The position numbers and the translations under genes were made by a program. Shown one piece after another: positions 46,948 to 57,061 of a DNA stretch of 64,000 bases (position 1 is the stretch's first letter; each line of letters starts with the position of its first letter). Under the pieces are notes generated by a model that worked only from the letters and a program-made list of their open reading frames with translations, ran no database searches and had not been told where the DNA came from. The stretch is from Methylomonas koyamae (GTDB lineage: Bacteria > Pseudomonadota > Gammaproteobacteria > Methylococcales > Methylomonadaceae), in assembly GCF_006483455.1 (NCBI RefSeq), contig NZ_PPPU01000017.1, positions 1 through 64,000 of the forward strand, read 5' to 3'.

Positions 46948-47814
46948 ATGTTGACGTCGGCGGGCACCGAAAACTCACTGGACTTCGCCGGCAGTATATC
47001 TCCGGCCGACTACCAAACCATTCAACAGTTTCTCAGCCAAAACTGCGGTATCGAACTCGGCGACAACAAACAGTATCTGGTCAAAAGCCGGTTGCAACCC
47101 TTGTTGGCCAAGTTCGAACTGTCCGGCTTCCCCGGCCTGGCGACGGCCCTGCAATCCAACGCATTCTCCGCCCAAAAACTGAGAAGCGCCGTAATCGATG
47201 CGATGACCACCAACGAAACCTTCTGGTTTCGCGACGAACGCCAATTCGCCGAATTGCGCGACACCGTACTACCTCAACTCCTGGCACAAAAAAACGGCAG
47301 TATCCGCATCTGGTCGGCAGCCTGTTCGTCCGGCCAGGAACCCTACTCCATCAGCATCTGCGGCTTGGACGCATTGCGCGCAAGCGGCAAAAACCGGACG
47401 CTGCAAATTATCGGCACCGACATTTCCGAAGCGATTCTCGAAGACGCCAAGCGCGCCTGTTATTCCGACGCCGCACTGTCCCGGGGCATAGACGAAGCGG
47501 CTAAAGCCAGATATTTCCAGAAAAGTTACGACGGTTATCTGTTAAACGAGGATGTTACCCGCCAAGTTCGGTTTCAACAGTTCAATCTCTTGAAATCCTT
47601 CACCGCTCTAGGCCGGTTCGACATCATTTTTTGCCGCAACGTACTGATTTATTTTTCCGACGCCATCAAGCGCGACATTTTGACGCGAATGGCCGACAGC
47701 CTGGAGCCGGGCGGCTATTTGTTTCTGAGCAGCACCGAAGCCATGCCGACCGGGATCGGCACATACGAATTGGTCCGTTCCGGACTTGCCACTTATTTCC
47801 GAAAACCGGACTGA
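46948..47814 (+). CDS. cheR: Chemotaxis protein methyltransferase CheR
   Basis: SAM-dependent enzyme that methylates glutamates of chemoreceptors. The 288-residue protein has the N-terminal helical domain and the catalytic domain with TTNETFWFRDERQF, the SAM segment IWSAACSSGQEPYSI, and FDIIFCRNVLIYF. It follows cheV by 27 bases and precedes the flgB operon. No CheB gene is in the window. Confidence 0.95.
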   Translation: MLTSAGTENSLDFAGSISPADYQTIQQFLSQNCGIELGDNKQYLVKSRLQPLLAKFELSGFPGLATALQSNAFSAQKLRSAVIDAMTTNETFWFRDERQFAELRDTVLPQLLAQKNGSIRIWSAACSSGQEPYSISICGLDALRASGKNRTLQIIGTDISEAILEDAKRACYSDAALSRGIDEAAKARYFQKSYDGYLLNEDVTRQVRFQQFNLLKSFTALGRFDIIFCRNVLIYFSDAIKRDILTRMADSLEPGGYLFLSSTEAMPTGIGTYELVRSGLATYFRKPD

Positions 47815-47944
47815 CACGGCGCCGACTTCTTGACGGCTCCGGCAACCGGCAAGTTTTTGCCGCCCGCAGCCCAACACTGGATTTTGACGCCAAAATAGCC
47901 CCTCATCGCCGCCACCCAACTGAAAATTAAATAATTTTTTTTTC

Positions 47945-47960
47945 AGGCACGCTTACTGCT
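47945..47960 (+). promoter_or_regulatory. Sigma-54 (RpoN) promoter of the flgB operon
   Basis: AGGCACGCTTACTGCT: GG and GC are separated by exactly 10 bases, and GGCACG matches the -24 consensus. It lies 33 bases before flgB, leaving room for a short leader with an AAGGTGG ribosome site. Confidence 0.8.
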
Positions 47961-47992
47961 TTTTTATTAAAAAAACCAGCAAGGTGGCAATC

Positions 47993-48388
47993 ATGGCAAT
48001 CAACTTCAACAACGCTTTGGGTATACACCCGCAAGCCCTGATGCTTCGCGAGAAACGCGGAGAAATACTGGCGTCCAACCTGGCGAATGCCGATACGCCG
48101 GACTACAAGGCCCGCGACCTCGATTTCAAAGCCGTATTCCAACAAACGCTTAGCGACGGCGGTGGCGAGCTGAAGCGCAGCCACAGCGGCCATCTGGCCG
48201 GACAGCACAACGTCCTCGGCGCCGACCTGCTGTACCGCAACCCGCAGCATGCCTCGCTCGACGGCAATACCGTCGAAACCCATATCGAACAAGCCAAATA
48301 TGCCGAAAACGCCGTGCAATACGAAGCCAGCTTGCGCTTCATCAACGACGATTTCCTGGGTTTGATGACCGCCATCAAAGGAGAATAG
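47993..48388 (+). CDS. flgB: Flagellar basal body rod protein FlgB
   Basis: Proximal rod subunit, 131 residues. It has the rod/hook N-terminal signature LASNLANADTPDYKARDLDF and the helical C-terminus. The chosen ATG follows AAGGTGG at proper distance; an in-frame GTG inside that site is rejected. First of eleven flagellar genes that run on with short gaps to flgL. Confidence 0.95.
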   Translation: MAINFNNALGIHPQALMLREKRGEILASNLANADTPDYKARDLDFKAVFQQTLSDGGGELKRSHSGHLAGQHNVLGADLLYRNPQHASLDGNTVETHIEQAKYAENAVQYEASLRFINDDFLGLMTAIKGE

Positions 48389-48390
48389 CC

Positions 48391-48807
48391 ATGACTTCGC
48401 TAAGAATCTTCGACGTCGCCGGCAGCGGCATGAATGCCGAGAACCTGCGCCTGAATCTGGTGGCCAGCAACATGTCCAATGCCAACAGCGTCAGCAGCAG
48501 CATCGATCAGGTCTACAAATCGCGGCAGCCGGTGTTTGCCGCCGAATTAAAGAACATCATGGATAAAAACAACACCGCCAGCGGCGTCAACGTGTTGGGC
48601 GTTGTCGAAAACCAGGCGCCGCCGATCATGGAATACAACCCCAACCACCCCATGGCCGACGCCACCGGCTACATCTACAAACCCAACGTCAACACCGTCG
48701 AGGAAATGGCCAACATGATGTCCGCATCGCGCTCGTACCAAAACAACGTCGAGGTATTGAACACCGCGAAAAATCTGATTTTACAAACCCTGAAAATGGG
48801 CCGCTGA
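48391..48807 (+). CDS. flgC: Flagellar basal body rod protein FlgC
   Basis: Proximal rod subunit, 138 residues, exported by the flagellar type III system. It has the N-terminal motif FDVAGSGMNAENLRLNLVASNMSNAN and the C-terminal rod helix MMSASRSYQNNVEVLNTAKNL. Starts 2 bases after flgB with a GGAG site inside the flgB end. Confidence 0.96.
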   Translation: MTSLRIFDVAGSGMNAENLRLNLVASNMSNANSVSSSIDQVYKSRQPVFAAELKNIMDKNNTASGVNVLGVVENQAPPIMEYNPNHPMADATGYIYKPNVNTVEEMANMMSASRSYQNNVEVLNTAKNLILQTLKMGR

Positions 48808-48815
48808 GGTGAACC

Positions 48816-49499
48816 ATGAGCACAAGCGCTATCGACACATTTAACAACCTCGGCCTGGCCACGACCAACTCGTCCTCGTCGGCGAGTAGCCAAAAACAAA
48901 CGCTGGGCCAAGACCAATTTCTGAAATTGCTGACCACACAGATGACACACCAGGATCCGTTGAAACCGATGGACAACGGCGAATTCCTGGGCCAGATGGC
49001 CCAGTTCAGCACCGTGTCCGGCATCCAGGACCTGCAGGCCTCTTTCAAGGAATTCGCCGGCTCTATCAGTTCCAATCAGGCCTTGCAAGCATCCGGACTG
49101 GTCGGCCGTTACGTGTCGGCACCAAGCGAAAGAGCCTTACTCGGCGCCGGCGGCAGCGTCTCCGGCGATTTCGAAGTGCCGGCCAGTTCGCCGAATGTCG
49201 GCGTCAAAATCATCGACCCGGAAACCGGAGCAACCATCCGCGAAATCGATCTCGGCGCCGAATCCGCCGGCACAACCCGTTTCGAATGGGACGGGAAGGA
49301 CAAGGCCGGAAATCTGGCCGACCCCGGCGTTTACAAGATTCAGGCATATGCCTACTTGGAGGGCAAAAACACCGTATTGCCAACCAACATCAAGTCCTTG
49401 GTGAAAAGCGTAACCATGGCCAACGGCAACACGGCCATGCAAGTCAACCTGGACGGCCTGGGCCCGGTTAAATTCAGCCAAATCAAACAGATACTGTAG
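48816..49499 (+). CDS. flgD: Flagellar hook assembly protein FlgD
   Basis: Scaffold cap for hook growth, 227 residues. It has the FlgD signature LGQDQFLKLLTTQMTHQDPLKPMDNGEFLGQMAQFS near residues 30-65, then the FlgD Ig-like and tudor-like domains. Follows flgC by 8 bases. The cap is replaced after the hook reaches full length. Confidence 0.95.
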   Translation: MSTSAIDTFNNLGLATTNSSSSASSQKQTLGQDQFLKLLTTQMTHQDPLKPMDNGEFLGQMAQFSTVSGIQDLQASFKEFAGSISSNQALQASGLVGRYVSAPSERALLGAGGSVSGDFEVPASSPNVGVKIIDPETGATIREIDLGAESAGTTRFEWDGKDKAGNLADPGVYKIQAYAYLEGKNTVLPTNIKSLVKSVTMANGNTAMQVNLDGLGPVKFSQIKQIL

Positions 49500-49509
49500 G
49501 AGAAACGAC

Positions 49510-50835
49510 ATGCCATTTACCACAGCCCTCAGCGGCTTGAACGCCGCATCCAACAATCTGGCGGTGACCGGCAACAACATTGCCAACTCCAATACCGTCG
49601 GCTTCAAAAAGTCGCGTTCCGAATTCGCCGACGTCTACGCCGCCAGCTTGGGCGGCGTCAGCAGCATTACCCCCGGTGCCGGCGTCAAAGTCGCCAACGT
49701 CGCCCAGCAATTCAATCAGGGCAATTTGCAGTTCACCGACAACAACCTGGATTTGGCGATCAGCGGCGAAGGTTTCTTCACATTGGCGAAGAGCCCGACC
49801 GAAACCAACGACCTGTCGTATACCCGCGCCGGCGAATTCAAATTGAACAAGGAAGGCTATCTGGTCAACAACCAAGGCAAGGCATTACTGGTTTATCGCC
49901 CCAATACCACTAAAGTCGAAGACGGTTTCAGTACCGGGGTCACCACGCCGGTACAAATCAATACCCTGACCGGCTTACCGTCAGCGACCGATAAGGTAGC
50001 CATCCAGTTAAATTTGGATGCGCAAGACGACTTCACTCCCAGCACACTGCCCTTCGACCCGGACGACAGCAACACCTATAACTCGCAAACCTCGACCACG
50101 GTCTACGACACCCTGGGCTCCCCGCATATCTTGACCACCTACTTCGTCAAACTCGACCCGTCCACGGCGCCGACCACCGGTACTTCGGAATGGCTGGTCT
50201 ACCACTACATGAGCGAACCCGCCACCCCGAATACCAAAACCGCGGTACCAGTCACCTCTGGCCCGTTAGGCGGCACCACCCCGGAATCGGCTAAATTGAC
50301 ATTCGATTCCGGCGGCAAACTGATCACCCCGTTGGACGGCAAATTCGGCTTGTCCAGCTACGTGATCAATCCGCCAACCGGAGCCGCCGATATAAAAATC
50401 GACACCATGAACTTCTTCGGCACCACTCAGGTTCAGCAAAAGTTCAGCGTCAACGGTATGACGCAAAATGGTTTACCCGCGGGGCGTCTGACCGGTATCG
50501 ACATCGACGACGAAGGCGTGATATTTGCCCGCTTCAGCAACGGCGGCTCGCAAACCATGGGTAAAGTCGCGTTGACGCGTTTCGCCAACAACAACGGGTT
50601 GGCCAAACTGGGCGACACCTCCTGGGGCCAAAGCGCCAATTCCGGCGAACCGATTCCGGGCCAGGCCGGCGCCAACAACTTCGGATCGATTCAAGCCGGC
50701 GCCTTGGAAAGCTCCAACGTCGATTTGTCGGCGCAGCTGGTGAACCTGATCGTCGCGCAACAGGCCTACCAAGCCAACGCCCAGACCATCACCACCGAAA
50801 ACAGCATCATGCAGACCATCTTGCAGATTCGATAA
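49510..50835 (+). CDS. flgE: Flagellar hook protein FlgE
   Basis: Main subunit of the hook, 441 residues. It has the N-terminal signature GLNAASNNLAVTGNNIANSNTVGFKKSR and the C-terminal LVNLIVAQQAYQANAQTITTENSIMQTILQ. The middle domain (FlgE D2) is of ordinary length. AGGAG precedes the ATG. It follows flgD by 10 bases. Confidence 0.96.
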   Translation: MPFTTALSGLNAASNNLAVTGNNIANSNTVGFKKSRSEFADVYAASLGGVSSITPGAGVKVANVAQQFNQGNLQFTDNNLDLAISGEGFFTLAKSPTETNDLSYTRAGEFKLNKEGYLVNNQGKALLVYRPNTTKVEDGFSTGVTTPVQINTLTGLPSATDKVAIQLNLDAQDDFTPSTLPFDPDDSNTYNSQTSTTVYDTLGSPHILTTYFVKLDPSTAPTTGTSEWLVYHYMSEPATPNTKTAVPVTSGPLGGTTPESAKLTFDSGGKLITPLDGKFGLSSYVINPPTGAADIKIDTMNFFGTTQVQQKFSVNGMTQNGLPAGRLTGIDIDDEGVIFARFSNGGSQTMGKVALTRFANNNGLAKLGDTSWGQSANSGEPIPGQAGANNFGSIQAGALESSNVDLSAQLVNLIVAQQAYQANAQTITTENSIMQTILQIR

Positions 50836-50851
50836 TTAAAGGAGGCCGCTC

Positions 50852-51595
50852 ATGGACCGTAGCCTTTACATTGCGATGAACGGCGCCAAGCAAACCCTGA
50901 TGGCGCAATCGGCCAACGCCAATAATCTGGCGAACGCACAAACCACCGGCTTCAAGTCGGACTTCGAGCAATTTCGGGCCATGCCCAGCTTCGGCCCGGG
51001 CTATCCGGCCCGGGTGTACTCGATGGCCGAACGCCCGGGCACGGACTTGTCGAACGGTTCGATCTACCATACCGGCCGCGAACTCGATGTCGCAGTGGAA
51101 GGCCAGGGCTGGATCGCCGTCACCGGCAAGGACGGCAAAGAAGCCTACACCCGGGCCGGCGACTTGCGGTTGACGCCGGAAGGCCTGCTGCAAACCGGCG
51201 CCGGCCTGTCGGTGCTCGGCGAAGCCGGCCAACCGATCGCGGTACCGCCGGCACAGAAGGTCGAGATCGGCAAGGACGGCACCATCAGCATCGTGCCGCA
51301 AGGGGTCAATGCCACCAATACCGTGCTGGTAGACCGGATCAAGCTGGTCAATACCGACCTGGCCAACCTGGAAAAACTGGAAGACGGCCTGATGCACCCT
51401 AAGCAAGGCGGCGTGTTGCCGGCCGACGCCAACGTCACCCTGGTCCAAGGCGCGCTGGAATCCAGCAACGTCAACGCCATGGCGGCGATGGTGGAGATGA
51501 TCGAGCTGTCCAGAAGCTTCGACATGCAATCTAAGGTCATGAAAGATATAGACGAAAACGCCGCTGCCGCCGCCAAGTTAATGCAAGTGGCATAA
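50852..51595 (+). CDS. flgF: Flagellar basal body rod protein FlgF
   Basis: Proximal rod subunit, 247 residues. It begins MDRSLYIAMNGAKQTLMAQSANANNLANAQTTGFK, typical of FlgF, and ends with the rod C-terminal helix (MVEMIELSRSFDMQSKVMK). AAGGAGG lies 7 bases before the ATG. Confidence 0.96.
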   Translation: MDRSLYIAMNGAKQTLMAQSANANNLANAQTTGFKSDFEQFRAMPSFGPGYPARVYSMAERPGTDLSNGSIYHTGRELDVAVEGQGWIAVTGKDGKEAYTRAGDLRLTPEGLLQTGAGLSVLGEAGQPIAVPPAQKVEIGKDGTISIVPQGVNATNTVLVDRIKLVNTDLANLEKLEDGLMHPKQGGVLPADANVTLVQGALESSNVNAMAAMVEMIELSRSFDMQSKVMKDIDENAAAAAKLMQVA

Positions 51596-51646
51596 AACCT
51601 GCTTTACTCCTGATAAGACAAAAAATCGTCAGATCAGGAGGCTGTC

Positions 51647-52435
51647 ATGACAGAACGAGCACTATGGGTCGCAAAGTCCGGATTGGACGCCCAACAAACC
51701 CGCATGGCGGTTATTTCCAATAACCTGGCCAACGTCAACACCACCGGCTTCAAGAAAGCCAGACCGATATTCGCCGACCTGATGTACCAAAACGTACGCC
51801 AGGCCGGCGCCCAATCCACCCAGAACACCCAGTTACCCACCGGCCTGCAACTCGGTACCGGGGTGCGCACCGTCGCTACCGAGAAAATCCATACCCAAGG
51901 CAATATCTTGCAGACCGGCAACTCGCTGGACATTGCCATCAGTGGCCGCGGCTTCATCCAGATTCTGCAGCCGAACGGCGACATCAATTACACCCGCGAC
52001 GGTTCGTTCAAGATGGACTCCACCGGCCAATTGGTGACCTCCAACGGCATGCTGCTGGAACCGGCCATCACCATCCCCCAAGACGCCCTCAGCATTACCA
52101 TCGGCCAGGACGGCACGGTTTCGGTGACCCAGCCCGGCGCCGCCGCCGCCAACCAGATCGGCCAGATCCAGATTGCCGATTTCGTCAATACCGCCGGCCT
52201 GGAACCGATCGGCGACAACCTGTTTCGCGAAACCGTCGCCAGCGGCGCACCGATCATCGGCAATCCCGGCGAGAACGAACTGGGCCAGATGATTCAGGGC
52301 TCGCTGGAGACTTCCAACGTCAACGTGGTCGAAGAACTGGTGAATATGATCGAAACCCAGCGCGCTTACGAAATGAACTCGAAAGCCATCTCCACGACCG
52401 ACCAGATGCTGTCCTTCGTCACGCAACAACTCTAA
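51647..52435 (+). CDS. flgG: Flagellar basal body rod protein FlgG
   Basis: Distal rod subunit, 262 residues. It has the start [37 protein letters not shown] and the end [32 protein letters not shown], both almost invariant in FlgG. AGGAGG precedes the ATG. The gap from flgF is 51 bases, one of the longest in the operon. Confidence 0.97.
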   Translation: MTERALWVAKSGLDAQQTRMAVISNNLANVNTTGFKKARPIFADLMYQNVRQAGAQSTQNTQLPTGLQLGTGVRTVATEKIHTQGNILQTGNSLDIAISGRGFIQILQPNGDINYTRDGSFKMDSTGQLVTSNGMLLEPAITIPQDALSITIGQDGTVSVTQPGAAAANQIGQIQIADFVNTAGLEPIGDNLFRETVASGAPIIGNPGENELGQMIQGSLETSNVNVVEELVNMIETQRAYEMNSKAISTTDQMLSFVTQQL

Positions 52436-52450
52436 TTCAGGACCAAGGCC

Positions 52451-53164
52451 ATGAAAAACCGTAACCACATCCAGCGGCAAGCCGGCGGCAAATTTTTGCT
52501 GCTGGCGGCAATACTGTCGCTCCTGGCCGGCTGCGACACGCTGCCGAAACGCGACCCGGACTTCGCCCCGGTCCAACCCGCCGATCTGCGGCCGCCGCAA
52601 CAAAACAACGGCGCCATCTACCAGGCCGGTTACGACATGCGTTTGTTCGAAGACCATGCCGCGCGCCGGGTCGGCGATATCCTGACGGTAACCTTCGACG
52701 AAAATACCAACGCCACCAAGCAGGCCAATTCCAAAGCCAGCAAGAACAGCGATATCAAAGCCAGCGGCAGCGCGCCGACCATCTTCGGCCTGGCCAGTTC
52801 CGCCCTGCTCGGGCACGATTTGGCAACGTCGCTGGATTACAGCATGGACCGGGCGTCGGAAGGCAAAGGCGACGCACGGCAAAGCAACCGTTTGACTGGC
52901 GACATCAGTGTCACTGTTGTCGACTTACTGCCCAACGGCAACCTGCGGGTCCGCGGCGAAAAACGCGTGACCCTGAACGACGGCAGCGAATACGTCCGCC
53001 TGTCCGGCATCGTCCGGCCGATCGATATCAACGTTGCCAACACCATTCCTTCCAGCAAAGTGGCCGACGCCACCATCATGTACACCGGCGACGGTGCGCT
53101 GGCCGACAGCAGCAAACCCGGCTGGATCACCCGAATTTTGTCCAGCCCGATCTTCCCGTTCTGA
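52451..53164 (+). CDS. flgH: Flagellar L-ring protein FlgH
   Basis: Outer-membrane lipoprotein that forms the L-ring, 237 residues. The signal peptide ends in the lipobox LLAGC, with the lipid cysteine near residue 29. The FlgH domain is clear ([43 protein letters not shown]). Follows flgG by 15 bases. Confidence 0.96.
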   Translation: MKNRNHIQRQAGGKFLLLAAILSLLAGCDTLPKRDPDFAPVQPADLRPPQQNNGAIYQAGYDMRLFEDHAARRVGDILTVTFDENTNATKQANSKASKNSDIKASGSAPTIFGLASSALLGHDLATSLDYSMDRASEGKGDARQSNRLTGDISVTVVDLLPNGNLRVRGEKRVTLNDGSEYVRLSGIVRPIDINVANTIPSSKVADATIMYTGDGALADSSKPGWITRILSSPIFPF

Positions 53165-53181
53165 TCGGCCAGGAGAACATC

Positions 53182-54267
53182 ATGAAACATTTAATTTTTC
53201 TGCTTCTGCTGCTCGGTGCCGGTCAGGCCCAGGCCGAACGCATCAAAGACATCGCCTCCATTGCCGGCGTCCGTACCAACCAGTTGGTGGGCTACGGCCT
53301 GGTGACCGGCCTGGACAAAACCGGCGACAAAACCAAGTTTACCGGCCAGAGCTTGCGCAGCATGATGGGCAAACTGGGCATGACCTTACCGCCGGATATC
53401 GACCCAAAATCGAAAAACGTGGCCTTGGTCAGCATCCACGCCGATTTGCCGGCCTTTGCCAAACCCGGCCAAAAAATCGACGTTACCGTATCGTCGATGG
53501 GCGACGCCAAAAGCCTGCGCGGCGGCTCGTTATTGATGAGCCCGTTACGCGGCGCCGACGGCAACGTCTATGCCATGGCGCAAGGCAATCTGGTCGTCGG
53601 CGGCCTCAGCGCCGGCGGCCAGGACGGTTCCAAAGTTACGGTCAACAATCCGCTGGTCGGCCGGATTCCAAGCGGGGCGACGGTGGAACGCATCGTCCCG
53701 ACTTCGTTCGATCAAAGCCCGGATATGGTGTTCAACCTGAACACCTCCGACTTTACCACCGCCCAGCGCATGGCCGATTCGATCAACAAAACCTTGGGGG
53801 CCGATACCGCGCAAGCCATAGACGCTACCTCGATCAGCGTCCGCGCCCCGGTCAATCCGGCGCAACGGGTCGGCTTCGCCTCGGTCATCGAAAACATCGA
53901 ACTGGCACCGGACGATGCGCCGGCCAAAGTGATCGTCAATTCGCGCACCGGCACCGTCATTATCAACAGCAAGGTGCGGGTACAACCGGCAGCGGTATCG
54001 CACGGCAGCCTGACGGTGACGATCAGCGAGAATCCGCAAGTCAGCCAACCCAATCCGTTGTCGGGCGGCAGCACCGTGGTGACTCCGCAATCCAACGTCG
54101 AGGTCAAGGAAGATAAGAACCACATGTTCGTGTTCAATCCGGGCGTGTCTTTGGACGAAATCGTACAGGCCGTCAACGGTGTCGGCGCCGGCCCCAGCGA
54201 CTTGGTGGCGATCCTGGAAGCGCTGAAATCGGCCGGCGCGCTACGCGCCGAATTGATCGTGATTTAA
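53182..54267 (+). CDS. flgI: Flagellar P-ring protein FlgI
   Basis: Periplasmic P-ring subunit, 361 residues, with signal peptide ([15 protein letters not shown]). It has the start [30 protein letters not shown] and the end [27 protein letters not shown], as in all FlgI. AGGAG precedes the ATG. FlgA, which assembles it, is encoded about 7 kb upstream on the other strand. Confidence 0.97.
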   Translation: MKHLIFLLLLLGAGQAQAERIKDIASIAGVRTNQLVGYGLVTGLDKTGDKTKFTGQSLRSMMGKLGMTLPPDIDPKSKNVALVSIHADLPAFAKPGQKIDVTVSSMGDAKSLRGGSLLMSPLRGADGNVYAMAQGNLVVGGLSAGGQDGSKVTVNNPLVGRIPSGATVERIVPTSFDQSPDMVFNLNTSDFTTAQRMADSINKTLGADTAQAIDATSISVRAPVNPAQRVGFASVIENIELAPDDAPAKVIVNSRTGTVIINSKVRVQPAAVSHGSLTVTISENPQVSQPNPLSGGSTVVTPQSNVEVKEDKNHMFVFNPGVSLDEIVQAVNGVGAGPSDLVAILEALKSAGALRAELIVI

Positions 54268-54310
54268 CGCTCACCGGCACGTTGATTTAATCCGGTTTGG
54301 GGGATTCGTT

Positions 54311-55363
54311 ATGTTGAATGCAGATAGCGCCGCGGTATACACCGACTTTAATAGTCTGGCGAAATTGAAACAGAGCGCCCGCGAGCAATCGCCGGCCGCC
54401 GTCAAGGAAGTCGCCAAGCAATTCGAATCGCTATTTCTGAGCATGATGATGAAGAGCATGCGCGACGCCAAACTGGCCGACGGCATTCTGGACAGCCAGC
54501 AAAGCCAGTTTTACCGCGATATGTACGACCAGCAAATGGCCATGCATCTGGCCGGCAAACCGGGGGTAGGCTTCGCTGATTTGATCGCCAAACAACTGTC
54601 GCCGAAAGCTGCGGAGGAAGACGAAAAAGATCCGAAGCTGGCCACGAACGAAGTGTTGAACCGGGCCGCAGGCACCGGCAGCGCTACGCAACCCGACCGC
54701 CCGCAAACGCTTTCCGGCGGCGGCGCAAGCGACGGTGAACCCTTGGAAAGCTCCGGTCTGGATAGCTTGGAGCGCAGTCTGGCGATGCTCGAACGCAGCC
54801 AGAATGCGATGGCCGACCGCTGGCAACACCTGGAACAGGATTTACGAGCCGTACAAACCGCCGGCAGCGACGCACTGTCCTCCAAAGACGAGTTTATCGG
54901 CCAATTGCGGCCGCACGCCCAGGAAGCCGCCAAAGCGCTGGGCGTCGACCCTAATCTGTTGCTGGCGCAAGCGGCACTGGAAACCGGCTGGGGCCAAGCC
55001 GTGATTAAAAACGGCCGCGGCGAGAACAGTTTCAACCTGTTCAACATCAAAGCCGACAAGTCCTGGCAGGGCAAGCAGACCAAAGCCTTGACGCTGGAGT
55101 TCGACGGCGCCAGCGCCAGAAAAGAAATGGCCGGGTTCCGCGCCTACGGTTCTTACAAACAAAGTTTCGACGATTACGTGAACTTCATCAAAAGCAATCC
55201 GCGTTACAGCGAAGCGCTGAAAAAAGCCGGCAATGCCGGCCAATACATCCGCGAACTGCAACAGGCCGGCTATGCCACCGATCCGCGCTATGCGGAAAAA
55301 GTGATGAGTATCTACCACAACCAAAGCGCCGCCGGAGTGGCGGCTTTACCCGACGCGGGCTAG
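54311..55363 (+). CDS. flgJ: Flagellar rod assembly protein / muramidase FlgJ
   Basis: Dual-domain protein of 350 residues. The N-terminal rod-capping domain (EVAKQFESLFLSMMMKSMRDA) is joined by a Ser/Gly-rich linker to a C-terminal peptidoglycan hydrolase domain of the glucosaminidase type (LLAQAALETGWGQAVIKNGRGENSFNLFNIK), with the likely catalytic Glu in ALETGWG. This opens the wall for the rod. The dual-domain form is typical of beta- and gammaproteobacteria. Confidence 0.95.
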   Translation: MLNADSAAVYTDFNSLAKLKQSAREQSPAAVKEVAKQFESLFLSMMMKSMRDAKLADGILDSQQSQFYRDMYDQQMAMHLAGKPGVGFADLIAKQLSPKAAEEDEKDPKLATNEVLNRAAGTGSATQPDRPQTLSGGGASDGEPLESSGLDSLERSLAMLERSQNAMADRWQHLEQDLRAVQTAGSDALSSKDEFIGQLRPHAQEAAKALGVDPNLLLAQAALETGWGQAVIKNGRGENSFNLFNIKADKSWQGKQTKALTLEFDGASARKEMAGFRAYGSYKQSFDDYVNFIKSNPRYSEALKKAGNAGQYIRELQQAGYATDPRYAEKVMSIYHNQSAAGVAALPDAG

Positions 55364-55372
55364 GAGACGATT

Positions 55373-57052
55373 ATGTCGATGGGCATCTTGGGTACGGCTC
55401 TTTCGGGTCTGACTGCGTTTCAACGCTCGCTGGAAACCACCAGCAACAACATCGCCAACGCCAATACCGACGGCTACAGCCGGCAGCGGGTGGAACTGGC
55501 CACCCGGCCGGAGCAATTCAACGGCGCCGGCTACATGGGTAACGGCGTGGACGTGGCCAACATCACCCGCAGCTACGACCAATTCATCACCAACCAAGTC
55601 CGGTCCAGCACGGCAACCTACCACGACCTCAACAGCTTTTACGGCCTGTCGGCGCAAGTCGACAATATCACCGCCGATAATAAAACCGGCTTGGCGCCGG
55701 CGCTGAAAAGCTTTTTCGACGCGGTAGACGGCGTTGCCAACGATCCGACCTCGATTGCCGCCCGGCAGGTGATGCTGACCCAAACCCAGTCGTTGACGCA
55801 ACAGTTCAATACCATGAGCGAGCGTTTCGGCAACCTACGTACGCAAGTCAACCACAACCTGGCCAGTGCGATAGACGAAGTCAACGGTTACGCCAAAACC
55901 ATTGCCGAGCTCAACGTCAAAATCGTTGCAGACATCGGCCGCTCCAGCGGGAAACAAATGCCGAACGAGCTATTGGACCAGCGCGACCAATTGCTGACCA
56001 AAATGGCCGAAAAAGTCGACGTCAGTTACGTGACTCAAGCCGATGGCTCGATCAACGTGTTTATCGGTAAGGGCCAATCGCTGGTATTGGGCAGTTATGC
56101 CGCAACCCTATCCTTGCAAGGCGACAGCATGGACGCCGACCACAAACAGCTGATCCTGAACGGCCAAGACATTTCCAAACAAATTTCCGGCGGCAGCATC
56201 TACGGCAATCTGCGGTTCCGCGACCAGGTGCTGGACCCGGCGCAGCAACAACTGGGCCTGTTGGCGACCGGCCTGGCAACCGAGTTTAACAACCTCCATC
56301 GCGCAGGTTACGATCTAAGCGGTCCACCGGCAGCCACCGGGGTGGATTTATTCGACCTCGGCTCACCCAGCGTGCAAGTACAAGGGCCTCCGGGCAACAA
56401 TGCCGGCGCCGTCGCCAGCTTCGTTGCGCCGACTTCCGCCGCTAACCTGGGTGCTTCCTACAAACTGGAAGTCACCAGCACCGCTCCCGATACGTTTACC
56501 CTGACCAATCTGAGCGACAACACGGTCTACACACCGCTCAGCGCATCGGATCTGAGCGATCCGGCGCCGGCGGTAGCAGCGGCCAACGGCTTTAACATCA
56601 GCTTCAGCGGCACATTGACCATCGGCGACTCCTTTACGATCAGCCCCAACTTCAATGCCGCCGCCAATTTGAAATTGAACAGCGCGATCACGAATCCGAA
56701 ACAAATCGCCGCTGCCAGCGCTGCCGATTTACCGGGCGATAACAGCAACGCCTTGAAATTGGCCAATCTGGAAACCAAGACCAGCATGCTGAGCGGTAAA
56801 GCCAGCTTCGGCCAAGTCTACGGACAACTGGTGGCCGACGTCGGCTCGCAAACCCACGCCGCCTCGGTCGGTCGCGAAGCTCAGGATACCTTGTTGAAAC
56901 AAGCCACCGGCGCCCAACAAAATATCTCCGGAGTCAATCTGGACGAGGAAGCCGCCAACTTGATCAAATTTCAGAACTCGTACCAAGCCGCTGCTAAAGC
57001 GGTATCGGTCGCCAATGCCATGTTCGACACCCTGATTGGGGCCTTTCGTTAG
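55373..57052 (+). CDS. flgK: Flagellar hook-associated protein FlgK (HAP1)
   Basis: Hook-filament junction protein, 559 residues. It has the N-terminal GTALSGLTAFQRSLETTSNNIANANTDGYSRQRVEL and the C-terminal NLDEEAANLIKFQNSYQAAAKAVSVANAMFDTL. The central variable domain is Ala/Ser-rich. AGGAG precedes the ATG. It is a client of FlgN. Confidence 0.96.
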   Translation: MSMGILGTALSGLTAFQRSLETTSNNIANANTDGYSRQRVELATRPEQFNGAGYMGNGVDVANITRSYDQFITNQVRSSTATYHDLNSFYGLSAQVDNITADNKTGLAPALKSFFDAVDGVANDPTSIAARQVMLTQTQSLTQQFNTMSERFGNLRTQVNHNLASAIDEVNGYAKTIAELNVKIVADIGRSSGKQMPNELLDQRDQLLTKMAEKVDVSYVTQADGSINVFIGKGQSLVLGSYAATLSLQGDSMDADHKQLILNGQDISKQISGGSIYGNLRFRDQVLDPAQQQLGLLATGLATEFNNLHRAGYDLSGPPAATGVDLFDLGSPSVQVQGPPGNNAGAVASFVAPTSAANLGASYKLEVTSTAPDTFTLTNLSDNTVYTPLSASDLSDPAPAVAAANGFNISFSGTLTIGDSFTISPNFNAAANLKLNSAITNPKQIAAASAADLPGDNSNALKLANLETKTSMLSGKASFGQVYGQLVADVGSQTHAASVGREAQDTLLKQATGAQQNISGVNLDEEAANLIKFQNSYQAAAKAVSVANAMFDTLIGAFR

Positions 57053-57061
57053 GAGATTAGC

